From NCBI GenBank assembly GCA_037367405.1, contig JAZKJV010010533.1:1-64000 (forward strand): DNA of 64,000 nt. The letters are read 5' to 3'. Origin of the DNA: Ottelia alismoides. Taxonomy: Eukaryota > Streptophyta > Magnoliopsida > Alismatales > Hydrocharitaceae. Of the stretch, positions 34,167-46,445 are shown one piece after another (position 1 is the stretch's first letter; each line of letters begins with the position of its first letter). A program made the translations under genes and the position numbers. The notes beneath the pieces were generated by a model. That model did no database searches. It worked only from the letters and a program-made list of their open reading frames with translations, and was not told where the DNA came from.

Positions 34167-35481
34167 GGGGGTTTGTATATATTACATATGTACTTTACCC
34201 ATAGCTCATACTTTCACGTATTTTTTATATATTATGCAATAATTAAGGGATGGGTATACTTTGGTTAAAAAAACTATTTGTAAAATACAAGTATACTTGT
34301 ATAATATGTATATTGTATATAAGCTGTACAATTTGTATAATAAAACTTGTATAAATTTGTAAAATTCTTGTAAATAATACTTTTGTAAAATTATTATAAA
34401 ATAGGAGGTATTCCATTAAAAAAGGCTTCTTATTTACTCTTCATATCATCCTTGCATTCATAAAAAAGGTCTTGCACTTCATTCATATGCATTGCATGTC
34501 ATCTGCATTTCATTTGCATATCTTACATATGAAAATTGGAAAGTTATTTGGTTTTGAACAGAGTTATGAATAGAAGCCGAGGATAGATTTGATTTGACCT
34601 TAATCTACCTAATTTTAGAGGAACCTTATAGGAATTGGAGTTAAGATTTTTTAGGTCGAGTGACCTAATTCTTTGAGTCCACAAGACTATATTCACATGT
34701 CATCTTGATTGGTCTAAATAGAATATTTCATATATTGGCATGATTCTTTTAGACAGTGACCTAACTTGGACAAGCATCAAGCACGTAGCTCTTCATTGAT
34801 GACGTGATGAGAAGGCATAATCCTTTGGCTTGGAGCAACACATGGGTGGAAACATCCGTCCTCTAGAGAGGGTAGTGCATCTCAACCTAGTCTAGTGGCA
34901 TCGACATCTAACGATGGGATGCTGTGGGTTACAATAAAGCTTCAAAAGATGGATAGTCTACTGGCTCAAGAATAAAAACTCCCTATGTAGATGCTACACT
35001 TTTGTATATCGAAAAAAATCTCCAAAAAAAGTTAGACTGGCAAAAACTAAAAAAAATCCTGTCGGAGAAAAAATGTGAATAAGGAAGGCATATGCTTCAA
35101 AGTCGCATACCAAGGAAGCCTGCAACTGGAGACTAGGCTACACTAGTCAAGCTCCACGGGTATGTGACTACACTTTTCACAATACATTCTCTTCTCTACC
35201 CCTCTTCTTGAGCCGGTTGCACTTGAACTTAGAAAGGAATACCCCGCTCCTTGAGGAAAGAGTTGCTAGACCAAAGATTTAGAGTTACCTTGTTAGAGGA
35301 GGATGTTTCTTTGCCACTTCTAACTTGACTGTTGAGGGGACCTGAATAGAGACTTGTGGAACTTAAATGTTGTTAGGTCTTAAATCCATTCCCAATAAGG
35401 TTCCGCCACATTATTAATCCAGAGGTCAAGTCGACATCCATTTTTACCTTTTGTTCATGACCTTGGTATGGAACCCAAAAC
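34167..35481 (+). other. 3' non-coding tail of the nested element, PPT missing
   Basis: AT-rich TTTGTAAAA-type repeats (34260-34430), then the conserved non-coding domain (34440-35480), which ends with GACCTTGGTATGGAACCC. This matches GGTCTTGGTATGAAACCC, which lies about 90 bases upstream of the PPT of the LTR at 4420. The final stretch and the PPT itself are absent: the tail joins directly to position about 210 of the LTR. Confidence 0.8.
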
Positions 35482-38400
35482 CATTGACTCAGAATTGAAT
35501 AAAAGCAACTCTATAGTGTATATATTACTAGAACTAATAAAGTAAAAAATATCAAAAATTACTAATTTGTAAAATTGACCAATAAAACCCCAACCCTAAT
35601 TTGAGACTAAGAACATTAAAATGTGAATATCTCTCTCATACAATCTCCTATGGATCCCTACCCACTTTTGAATTAATGTAGGTTCAACTACCTTCAAAAC
35701 AAGACCAAATTCAAAAGAATCGGAGTCCGTATGTGAACCTTGGCTTTTGGGGCCCTCATATATTGTACATATGTCCCCTTTTATTTATTTATTTCATTTC
35801 ATTTTTTCTTAGTTATTACAAATAATCAAAATTAGATTAAGTTGTAAATATTTATCTTATATTTTCTTTAATTTTATTTTTATTTTTATCTTATTTTTAA
35901 ATGATAAACAAATTTGCAAAAGACAAAAAAGTGATATTTTATATCTATAAGATGCCACTGAAAAATACTTTTTGTACAGATGATTTATTTTGATTTTGGA
36001 TCCTTCACAAAGTTGTATATCTCATCAAGATGAGCAACTTCATGTTGACCACTTATTGATTTGACCCCTTTTGTTATTTCTTTTTTATTTTTTAGATTTA
36101 AATTGTGATTTTTTGAGAGCGATATGTGGCAGCTCCTGGAGTCACCACTAGTTACACCATTTTTATTTTATTTTTTATTTTATACTTATTAATCTTTTTT
36201 TATTTTATTTATTATTTTTTAATTATTTTTAATTACTCATTATTATTTATTATTTATTTATTTATTTTATTTTATTTTTCCCGCCACGTGACAGCACCGC
36301 ACATGCCACGTGGCATCCCCTCTCCTTCCTACTCACGCGCGGCCCGCGCCCTCCACTCCTTGCCCGTGCCCGCGCAACCGCCGCCCACTTCCCTCTTTCT
36401 CCTTAACCACCTTCGCATGAACCTCTCCCCTGCATAATCGCCTCCTGCAGCATACACCTCTCCTCTCCACGATCTGCTGCCGGACACGCGCTCTTGCCAA
36501 CCACTCCCCCTTTGCAACCCGTCTACATGATCCACAATCCCCGGTCACTTCTCGCACCTCACCCAACCACCTTTAATAGAAGACAACAACCCCCAGCGGT
36601 CCTCATCTCCCATTGTAGAGCGAGCCATCGAGCTCTGATCTCCCATCGGTGACAACGACAATGAGAGTCCTGAGTGACGACCGTGCCCCACAGGAATAAT
36701 CCAAGGCTCTTGTGAGCCTTGTTGCAGCTCCGGTTCGAGCGGGATACTCAAGATCGGGTCACATCCCTTGAGCGAGGACTAAGCCAGAGCATGAGCTCTA
36801 GCTTCCCGAAGTTGTATTCTTCTTCTTCCCTTCCCTTCTTTCTTCTTCTTCCTTCTTCTGCCCTTTCTTTCTTTCTCTATTCTTCTTTCCTTCTTCTCCT
36901 TCGCACTCAACCACACCACCTCTGGCTCCACCTTGTGTCGCTCCTCTACGCCCCATACCATCCCGACTCCAGCAGTAGAACGTGCCCACAGTTGAACAGC
37001 TCTTTGTTAGAGCTGATCTCGGACAATGGAAATCTATTACCATCATAACAAAATCGCGAAGAAAAGTAGTTCTCCTGTCCGCGCCGCCCCTATGCCCCTG
37101 TTGCTTGTAGCAGTATGCTGCCACACCTTCTTCAGCAATGCAACCTCATTTGGTGTAGCAGCAGCGGAGCCGACACACCTTCCACCATCCGCGGCCATCC
37201 CCTTATTGATAACTACCAGCCTCAACCGCCTGCAACCGACAAAAGGAGAGACATCGCCGCATCTTCCGCCCAGTTCCACCCCACAACACACCACCTGCGC
37301 GACCTGCTCCGCCTCCTGGGTATCTCCTGCCTCCTTGATCCTATGTCGATCGAGGTCTCTAGCGAGCCACACGCCCTCCCTCAGCCAGCTGCACCTTCAC
37401 CCTCCACCGACCTCCATCTATGCTCCTACTACCCCGTAGCTCCATTGAAAGGAGATCCGCCTCCAATCCACTTTCAGTTACGAGCTTCAGGCCCTAGCAC
37501 CAAAGAAGCTCCCCTTATCACCACCTCATGTGGCACATCATGTAAGGTCAGGGTAATTTGCGAGGCAACCCCCCAGTCTCTATGTATCAACAGAGGAACC
37601 TGCAGCCAGATGGCGCGTGCATCACATGTGCTAGTGGGGGATATATTGCAGAACAACCCCCGAGCTCCAACGAATGCCAAAACACCCCCGCCAACTGGAT
37701 AACACACGCAAAGCATGTGCCGCCCTCGGACATTTGCGCAAAGACCCTCACGGGTCTAGGTAATTAAATAAGTGTTTCTTAACGCTATATTTTTTACTTT
37801 TATTTTCTGTAATTACACAGACACCCCTGTGTATATGCTCTAATTTGGACATCATTTCTTCATAATTTCTTTAATTCAAAAATTAGCTTGTTTTAGACCA
37901 TTTAATTCTCTATTTATTGGCTATTTATTTGGAATTTTGTGAGCATTCGATAATTAAATAAAATAGTTTTGGTGAAAAATTGTATATTTTACCCATTTCA
38001 TGGTCTGAAATTCATATTCAATAAATCTTGCTCCAAAAATTGTTCAATCAGAAATGATGTGTCGAAATATGTTTAATTGATGTCCAATTTCATTGCAAAT
38101 GGAGATGTCTTGTGCCTAGAATAAAATTCTTGAGTGATTTCCGTAAATGATTTTTAATTAAATCCATGAATATTATTTTTGCCAAATTTTAACTATCTGG
38201 ATTGCTTATTAAAGTATCTTTTTTGAGACAAATCGCTCTCTCGATAGATTTATTTTGGGATTAATAGGAAATTAAATACTCATAGTCACTCTGTTATCAT
38301 TAAAAATTCATAAATAATTCATTCAATGTCAGAAAATTCCAAAAAAATATTGTAGGTTTATTTCATCATGTTTCACTTCTAGTAAAAATTTCATTAATGT

Positions 38401-38871
38401 CGCATTCGGTTTGTACGGAAAATTGCATAAAAATCCCTAAAAGTTTGCATTTTTCATTGTTGCATTTTAAAACCAAAATTCCAATAAAATTAATGATGTA
38501 TTCATCATTGGATTAGGTTTCTAGAAAAAAAATACAATTTGGCTAAATTGGATTAATTTCACATTAGAATTTAATTTGATTAAGTTGCTTGATTTCTTAA
38601 GAACTTAATTCAATCGCATTTTGCATTGTCATTCACTTGCATAAAAAATACCAAAAAAATTCTCCCTAAAAAGCTATCTTATAGATTGACTAAAAATCAA
38701 CCTATGGAGATAGTGACCTCCCTAAGTTCGAGCTTTGGCTTGCCCAAGTAAAAAAAATTGACTGCTCGCTTTTAATTGGATAAATAATTTTAGCAGTTTT
38801 TAATTGATCTGTTAATTCCCCGACTACAATAATTTGACAGTATTAATTAGGGTAATTTTGGGTTTTAATCA
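35482..38871 (+). mobile_element. 3' LTR of the nested element, first ~209 bp deleted
   Basis: Begins at a sequence equivalent to 27226 of the 5' LTR, joined to the tail through CATTGAC (35482-35488; CATTGACC at 27226-27233), and ends ATCA at 38871, followed by the duplication CCTAT. Loss of the PPT and LTR start at a short shared sequence suggests a deletion after insertion. From 37239 onwards this LTR is part of the tandemly duplicated unit. Confidence 0.88.
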
Positions 38872-40760
38872 CCTATGTGCTATCTGGAGCTTGCTCAACA
38901 TATCCATGTTCTTGTTCAGTGCCAGGGCAAGTAAAGATATCTCAGACTCAGTGTGGTGTCCATGGTTGTCTGCTCTCTCCTGCCTAGGAGTGTGCTGTTG
39001 TGGTGTATAAGACTGAGGAGATCTCTATGGTGTAAAGGATGATTGCCGTTGGTACTGATAATGTTGCGAATGTATAGCAGGATACTGATGTGAATGTGGT
39101 TTCTGATAGGCGTGCTGGTGAGACTGCTGCTACATGTAAGGCTGACATTGCTGGAAATGTGGACGTCCAAGCTGCGGATGACTATACTGCTGATGGTGTA
39201 CACTATGAGGATTAAAGTGTGGTGAAGGATGAACACGAGCATACCAAATCCCATTGATCTCAAGAGTGGCATGAGAACCAACATCACTATCTAATGTTAG
39301 TGATCTGATTCAGGTTGGTATTGGACGTATCCTCATGCCAATCAAGCTTTGGAGGCTCAGTAGGATGCACTGGTTCGCTCTGAACATACTGAATCTGACG
39401 GGTAGGAGGAGCGAGTAAAGATCTCCATACAAGCTGAGAAGTGGAAGAAGGAGTGCGAGACTGCTGGTACTGAAGCTGTAACTCAGTCACCTTCTTCGGC
39501 AGATCGCTCAACTGTTGAGGAAGTGATAAGACTTTCTCCAACTCTTGCAGCGGTTGTAAATCCCGATCTTGCTTTTGAATTCTTATCGATCTGTGTAAGC
39601 TTCTCACTAAAAAAATCCCATGTCAGCTCGTGAATCAGAATTAGAAACATGTGCCACCTTCTGATGTTCTCGGTGGTGCGGTGGTGTGTAGGCCCTTCTG
39701 GAATGCCCGAGTAGTGTCTACAACACGTGAATTCTCCGCTATCCCCTCAAAGATGGACCAAACTGACTTAGCATACCTGTTGAGATAACTGTCGCCACAT
39801 GCGGTGCTCGCTAGGCCCTAAACATCCAGCTTGAGTCCTCCAAAGTAATTCTGAACAAGCACCATTAATGGTATCTCATGATGAGGGCATCTCTATGTAA
39901 ATCCTTGAATCTATCCCATGCCTCATGGAATGACTCATGTGGTAACTGTATAAAATTGGAGATTTGACTCCTCATCATATTCGTCCATCCCAGAGGAAAA
40001 TATTTATGCAAGAATGTAGACTTCAGATCGTCCCATGTAGAAATCTCCCTCCCCAAACGACTCAACCAGTAAAACACTTATCCTCTAAGGTGAAGGGGAA
40101 GGCCATGAGGTGTATATCCTCCTGTATAACTCCTGGATAGCTAGATGTACCACAAATCATCATGAACTGCTGTAGAAAGGTAAACAGCTCCTCTGAAGTG
40201 TTCCCATAGTACTTGGGAAGCAATAAAATAAAGGATGGTCTTAGCTCATATGACCCTTGATTCGACGGTAACCGAATCCAATGGTGCAACATCCTCGCTT
40301 CCGGGTCATACTTATCTCGTAAAGTCGCGGGAACCACATCAGTTGGTGGTGGGTTCCCAGCTCCTACTCTCAACGTAGTGATCTCAACTCTAAGCCCATC
40401 CTATACTCTACACCGATCCCTGATTTGTAAGCTCATCTGTTGTAATGTGTCTAGAATCCCTTAGATAATATCTGAAGCTGGATTAGGTCTCATGTCTATG
40501 TGTCTCTCATCAGTCAGTCTCTCCTCAATGACTCTGTCCGTAACTATTCCCTTCCCTCTAACCATGATCCTCGAATCCTTTGGGAATTAAAAAGTCCCGT
40601 AAGAACTACGCGAAAAACATGCAGGAGAAATAAACAATAAATTGAGGCATGGGTCTACCTCAACTGAAGGGTTAGGAGGCGAGGGAGTATGGGTCTGACT
40701 CACCTCATGACTAGGTGGTACCGACTCGGGAAGGGATTCAAACCGAGTCCGTGAAGACAT
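38872..40760 (-). pseudogene. Host element: gag, copy A
   Basis: Minus-strand gag starting MSSRTRFESLPESVPPSH at 40760 in the leader context. The gag core is readable in shifted frames: ARMLHHWIRLPSNQGSYELR, then GREISTWDDLKSTFLHKYFP and QLPHESFHEAWDRFKDLHRD (40290-39890), the Retrotrans_gag signature of Athila elements. A coiled-coil region follows (QLSDLPKKVTELQLQYQQ, about 39510-39450), then a Gln/His-rich part, and MDMLSKLQIAHR at the insertion junction. Stops and frameshifts are frequent. Gag forms the virus-like particle. Confidence 0.9.
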
Positions 40761-41310
40761 ACAATGGATGGTGGAAGGTTGAAATCTCACGGAGTCTGAA
40801 AGCAAAATCCATCTAGTTGTCACCTTCGATGTCAAAAGAAAGTACACGAGAGAATACAATGTCAAGTCAAGAACACGAGTGTGAATGTGTATAAGATGCG
40901 GAATAACGCACACCTCGCATACAAAGATAATGCAAACCCTAGATTGACAAATTGCATATGACAGAGACTGTAAGAGTTCGGTCTTTTATCTTTTCAATTT
41001 TAATTTTGGTGATTCATTAATTGCATTAAGCAAACTCATAGAGGGTGTCGCCCTATCTCCCAACGTATACGCTCATAGTCCCCCAAAACAGTGGTACCAT
41101 CTACTTGGGTTGTTGGGTTATATCGAGACCAAAGTGAACTGTGAGGTATGAGTACACCAAAATAACTCTCTATGGTCTGTGGAAAGTGCTTACACTTGCA
41201 ACCATGCACCGAAAAGTGAGCTAAGGTACTTAAGGCACAAGTCCAGGGATTTTTGGCTCTAATCCTTAAGGTTGTATCCTCACCCACTCTGTTTGGAGTT
41301 TTACCTTAAT
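40761..41310 (-). other. Host element leader, copy A (truncated by the duplication junction)
   Basis: Untranslated leader upstream of gag on the minus strand, equivalent to 44868-45418. It stops at 41310, where LTR sequence of copy B starts. Confidence 0.8.
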
Positions 41311-42988
41311 ACAAAAGGAGTGGCACCGCCACATTTTCCGCCCTGTTCCACCCCACAACACACCACCCTCGCGACCCACTCCGCCTCTTGGGTATCTCAT
41401 GCCTCCTCGGTTGTGTGTCGACCGAGGTCTCTAGCGAGCCACATACCCTCCCTCGGCTCACCGCACCTTCACCCTCCACCGACCTCCGTCCACGCTCCTA
41501 CTACCCCGCAACTCCACTAAAAGGAGCTCTGCCTCCAGTCCACTTTCAGTCGTGAGCCCCAAGCCCTAGCACCGAAGAATCTCGACATCCGCACTTCTAC
41601 GCACGGTGCGCCTAGACCCTCTCCAGCTACCTACCTCAGCCTTATCTCCACCTCACGTGCATGACATGTAAGGTCAGGGTAATTTGCGAGGCAACCCCCA
41701 GTCTCTACCAATCACAAGAGGAACCTGCGGCTAGATGGCACGTATATCACATGTGCTCATGGGGGAGATATTGCAGAACAACCCCCGAGCTCCAACGAAT
41801 ACCAGAAATACCCCCACCAGTTGGACATCATGTGCAACGCATGCTCCATCCTCAGACATTTGCGCAAAGACCCTCGTAGATCTAGGTAATTAAATAAGTG
41901 TTTCTTAACGCTATATTTTTTACTTTATTTTTTGTAATTGCACGGACACCCCTATGTATATGCTCTAATTTGGACATCATTTCATTATCATTTCTTTAAT
42001 TTAAAAATAGCATGTTGTAGACCATTTAATTCTCTATGTCTTGGTTATTTATTTGGAATTTTGTGAGCATTCATTAATTAAATAAAATTTTTTTGGTGAA
42101 AAATTATATATTTTACCCATTTCGTGGTCTGAAATTCATATTGAATTCACTCTTGCTCCAAAAATTATGCAATCAGAAATGATGCGTCTAAATGTGTTTT
42201 AATTGATGTCCAAATTTCTTTGCAAACGGAGATGTCTTTTGCCTAGAATAAATTCTTGAATGGTTTCAGAAAATGATTTTTAATTAAATCCATGAACATT
42301 ATTTTTATGAAAGTTTAGCTCTCTGGATTGCTTATCACAATATCTTTTTCAGATAAATCACTTTGGATAGATTTATTTTATGGATTAATTGGGAATTAAA
42401 TACTCACAGTCACTCTATTTCCATTAAAAAATTCATAAACAATTCATTCAGTGTCAGAAAATTCCAAAAAAAATAATGTAGCTTCATTTCATCATGTTTT
42501 AGTTTCAGTAAAAAAATCATTAATTTTTCTTTCTATTTGCACGAAAAATTGAATAAAACCCTAAAAAGTTTGCATTTTTCATTGTTGCATTTTAAACTCA
42601 AAAATTCCAAAAAAATACATTTTTGCATTCATCATTGGATTAGGTTTCTAAGAAAAATATAATTCGGCTAAATTGGATTAATTTCACATTAAAAATTTAA
42701 TTTGGCTAAGATGCTTTATTTCTTAAGAACTTAATTCAATCACATTTTGCATTGTCATTCACTTGCATTAAAAATACCAAAAAAATGCTTCCCTACAAAG
42801 CTATCTTATAGATTGACTAATAATTAACCTAAGGAGATAATGACCTCCTTGAGTTTGAGCTTGGGCTTGTCCAAGTAAAAATAAAAATTTGACCGCTCGC
42901 TTTTAAATTTTAGAAGTTTTCGATTGATTTGTTAATTCCCCGATTGCAACAATTCGACAATATTAATTAGGGCAATTTGGGTTTATCA
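41311..42988 (+). mobile_element. Duplicated 3' half of the nested element's LTR
   Basis: Family II LTR fragment, colinear with 37239-38871, ending TTTATCA at 42988 followed by CCCAT, the mutated copy of the CCTAT duplication. It has no start, PBS or internal region of its own; it exists only because of the segmental duplication. Confidence 0.9.
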
Positions 42989-44867
42989 CCCATGTGCTAT
43001 CTGGAGCATGCTCAACATATCCATGTCTGGTTCAGTGCTAGGGCCTGTAAAGATATCTCAGACTCAGTATGGTGTCCGTGGTTGTCTGCTCTCTCCTGCC
43101 TAGGAGTGTTTTGCTGTGGTGTATAAGGCTGAGGAGATCTCTATGGTGTAAAGGAAGACTGCTGCTGCTGGAACAGATAATGTTGCGAATGTACATCAGG
43201 ATACTGATGTGAATGTGGTCTCTGATAGGTGTGTTGGTGAGACTACTGCTGCATGTAAGGCTGACGGTGCTGGAAATGTGGACATCCATGCTGTGGATGA
43301 TTATACTGCTGATGGTGTACGCTCTGAGGATTAAAGTGTGGTGAAGGCTGAATATGAGTGTACCAAATCCTGTTGATCTCAAGAGTGGCATGAGAATCAA
43401 CATCAATATCTCTAGGTCTAGTGATCTAATTCAGATTGGTATTGGACAGATCCTCATGCCAATGAAGCTTTGGAGGCTCAGTAGGATGTACTAGTTCGCT
43501 CTGAACATATTGAATCTGACGAGTGGGAGGAGCGGTAATGATCTCCATACAGGCTGAGAAGTGGAAGAAGGAGTGCGAGACTGCTGGTACTGAAGCTGTA
43601 ACTCGGTCACCTTCTTTGGCAGATCGCTCAACTGCTGAGGAAGTGATAAGAGTTTCTCCAACTCTCACAGCGGCTGTAAATCCTGACTTGCTTTTGAATC
43701 ACATCAATCAGTGTAAGCTTCTCACTAATAAATCCCATGCCAGCTCATGAATCAGAATCAGAAACATGTGCCATCTTCTGATGCTCTCAGTGGTGTAGTG
43801 GTTGTGGGCCCTTCTGGAATGCCCGAGTAGAGTCTAAAACACATGAGTTCTCCAGCATCTGCTCAAAGATGGACCAAAATGACTCGGCATCCCTATTCAC
43901 ATAACTTCCGCCACATGCGGTGCTCACTAGGCCCTGAACATCCAGCTGGAGTCATCTAAAAGTAATTCTAAACAAGCACCATTAATGGTATCTCATGATG
44001 AGGGCATATCTCTATCAAATCCCTGAATCTATCACATGCCTCATGGAATGACTCATCTGGTAACTGTGTAAAATTGGAGATCTGACTCCTCATCATATTC
44101 ATCCATCCCAGAGGAAAATATTTATGCAGGAATGTGGACTTCAGATTGTCCCATGTAGAAATCTCCCTCCCCAAATGACTCAACCAATAAAGCACCTTAT
44201 CCTCTAAGGTAAAGGGGAAGGCCATGAGGCGTATAGCCTCCTACGTAACTCTTGGATAGCTAGCCGTACCACAAATCATCGTGAACTGTTGTAGAAAGGT
44301 AAATTAGCTCCTTTGAAGTGATCCCATAGTACTTGGGAATCAATGAAATAAAGGACGGTCTCAGCTCGTATGACCCTTGATTCGGTGGTAACCAAATCCA
44401 ATTATGTAGCGTCCTCCCTCCCAGGTCATACTCATCTCATAAAGTTGCGAGAACCACGTCAGGTGGTGGTGGGTTCTCAGCTCTTGCTCTTAGCGTAGTG
44501 ATATCAACTCTAAGCTCATCCTGGACTCTACACTAATCTTTGATTTGTAAGCTCATTTGTTGAAATGTGTCTAGAATCCCCTCAGTAAATCTGAAGCTGG
44601 ATCAGGTCTCCTGTCTGTGCGTCTCTCATCAGTCGGTCTCTCCTCAACAACTCTGTCCTCAACTATTCCCTTCCCCAGCCATGCTCCTCGAATCCTCTAG
44701 GAAGGAAAAAGTCTCGTAATCGGTGAAAACCATGCAGGAGAAATAGACGTTAAATTGAGGCATGGGTCTGCCTCAACTGAAGTAGGCGAAGGAGTCTGGG
44801 TCTAACTCACCTCGTGACTAGGTGGGACCAACTCACGAAGAGGGTCAAACCAAGTCCATAAAAACAT
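42989..44867 (-). pseudogene. Host element: gag, copy B
   Basis: Second copy of the minus-strand gag fragment. Its start codon context is at 44867 (MFLWTW, diverged from MSSRTR of copy A). The core includes GREISTWDNLKSTFLHKYFP and QLPDESFHEACDRFRDL (44170-44010), and the Gln/His-rich end lies at 43406-43038. Compared with copy A, Trp in EAWDRFKDL has become Cys. Copies A and B share most indels, and each has private stops. Confidence 0.9.
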
Positions 44868-46320
44868 ACGACCGACAATGGACGGTCAAAATCTCATGGA
44901 GTATGAGCACAAAATCTGTCTAGTTGTCATCTTCGATTTCAAAAGAAAGTACGGGAGAGAATATGATGTCAAGTCAAGAACACGAGTGTGAAGGCGTATA
45001 AGACGCAAAATAACACACACCTCATATACAAACATAATGCAAACCCTAGATTCACCAACTGCAAATGGTGGAGAGTGTAAGAGTTCGATCTTTTATATTT
45101 TCAATTTTAATTTTGGTGATCAATTAATTTTATTAAGCAAACTCATAGAGGGTGTCGCCCTGTCGCCAAGCGTATATGCTCATAGTCCCCCAAACAGTGG
45201 TACCATCTACCTGGGATTTCGGGTTATATCAGGCCCAAAGTGAACTATGAGGTATGAGTACAACAAAACGGCTCTATATGGTCAGTGGTAATTGCTTACA
45301 GTTGCAACTATGCATTAAAAAGTGATGCACAGGTACTTAAGGCATAAGTCTAGGGATTTTTGGCTCTAATCCTTAAGGTTGTGTCCTCACCCTCTCTATC
45401 TGGAGTTGTACTTTAATATAATGAGGGGTTTCTCTCCCAATACAAATTTAGTCAAGGTATTTTTTATATATTTTCTATCAAGTGTTTAAAAGAGAAAGTT
45501 TATTTATTTTTTATTTTTGAGGATTTTTACTTTTTTATTTTCAAAAATATCTAGTGGGATGTCGGTTCTTTTTTACTTTTCAAAAATGTGTCTCATTGAG
45601 GGAGAATCATGGAATGCGACGGAAAATGATGATGCATGTAGAGATGAAAATCAAACCTTGCGCCATTAGTCTACATGCAAGTGATCCGCACAGAATTGTA
45701 AAACCTAGGCTACATAAAAAAGTGATAAAAATTGAAACCTAATCAACAGTTCTAGCGTAAGAATGAATTGATTTTTCAAAATAATCTGACTTACGCTAGG
45801 GATCTGGGGTTTTGCTTTATCTTCTAATCAAACAAACATGCACCCCCTAGGCTCCACGAAATCAAGTGAAATAAAGAAAAATCAAAGAAAATCGAAAACC
45901 ACGATGAGGTCCCCCAAGTGCACCGGCACCTGGTGTAACAGACCCTGAAAAAATGGTCTAAAGTCTGGGTACAATCAAGATTTTCTTACTGGACCCCTTT
46001 CTACAAAAAGAAACAAGGGCAATTGACCATTCCTCTCTTACAAAAATAGAAAAAATGGGCAAGTGCCCTCTCTTAAAAGAAAAGAAAAAAATCCTACAAA
46101 AATCCTATGATGGCTAACTCGCTCTGTCCTCTGCAACCAGGTCAGACCCGATCTCCACACTCTCAGCTGAATCATCTTCCGAAAAAGACGACTAATCCTG
46201 CAGGCCTTGCCAAATGGGTTAGCTTCGCACAGATAAAATTCAAACAAAAACTACAAACAAATCAACATCACAAACTTGCTCCAACAACTTAGAAGTAGAC
46301 TCAAGAAAAATTGATAAAAT
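44868..46320 (-). other. Host element 5' leader (original copy)
   Basis: Leader between PBS and gag on the minus strand, about 1.45 kb, of which 44868-45418 is the duplicated part. It contains an inverted repeat at 45752-45799. No long frame is seen. Confidence 0.8.
45752..45799. repeat. Perfect 10-bp inverted repeat in the leader
   Basis: CTAGCGTAAG at 45752-45761 and CTTACGCTAG at 45790-45799, with a 28-base loop, about 520 bases downstream of the PBS on the minus strand. A stem-loop in the leader RNA is possible; such structures often serve packaging in retroelements, but that role is only inferred here. Confidence 0.7.
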
Positions 46321-46338
46321 GGCCCGGTAACGATGCCA
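46321..46338 (-). promoter_or_regulatory. Primer-binding site of the host element
   Basis: The minus strand reads TGGCATCGTTACCGGGCC, matching the tRNA-Asp complement at 13 of 18 positions; three of the five differences are C/T or G/A transitions and the last two bases are transversions. Three bases separate it from the LTR end. Confidence 0.88.
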
Positions 46339-46421
46339 TTTTGATAACCATCTCTGACTAAGCAGTAAAAAAATATCGAAGTAGAAACCACTAAAGAGAG
46401 AGACTGTTAATAAAAAAAATT

Positions 46422-46445
46422 CAACTCTGAAAAATATCAGAGTTG
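46422..46445. terminator. Hairpin near the LTR 3' end
   Basis: CAACTCTGA (46422-46430) and TCAGAGTTG (46437-46445) form a perfect 9-bp stem with a six-base loop, 80-100 bases from the LTR end in U5. It may influence RNA 3' end formation; this is a guess from its position. Confidence 0.35.

Larger units (their letters stand above)
27017..38871 (+). mobile_element. Non-autonomous family II Athila-type element (LARD-like), nested in the host gag
   Basis: Complete insertion of 11855 bp with a perfect 5-bp duplication (CCTAT). Components in order: 5' LTR 27017-30682, PBS 30685-30702, leader, one gag-position ORF without gag, protease, RT or integrase motifs (31962-33683), hairpin array 33797-34166, non-coding tail, and 3' LTR 35482-38871. 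The internal region of 4.8 kb lacks every pol domain, so it could only have moved with proteins supplied in trans; a family II element such as A is the obvious candidate. The two LTRs differ at about seven sites in an 85-base stretch compared by hand (27343 versus 35605 onwards), so it is not recent. Confidence 0.9.
37239..41310. repeat. Tandem segmental duplication, copy A
   Basis: About 4.07 kb containing the last 1.63 kb of the plus-strand 3' LTR, the insertion junction with CCTAT, and 2.44 kb of minus-strand host gag and leader. The same order of sequence recurs directly after it as copy B (41311-45418), with scattered substitutions and small indels. Confidence 0.92.
41311..45418. repeat. 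Tandem segmental duplication, copy B
   Basis: Second unit of the duplication. The junction falls in ACAAAAGGAG (41311-41320): the LTR of copy A has ACAAAAGGAG at 37239-37248, and the leader at the end of copy B reads ATATAATGAG (45417-45426). This is a short shared string where the break was rejoined. Copy B continues without interruption into the host leader and PBS, so it holds the original right boundary, and copy A holds the original left boundary. Confidence 0.92.
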
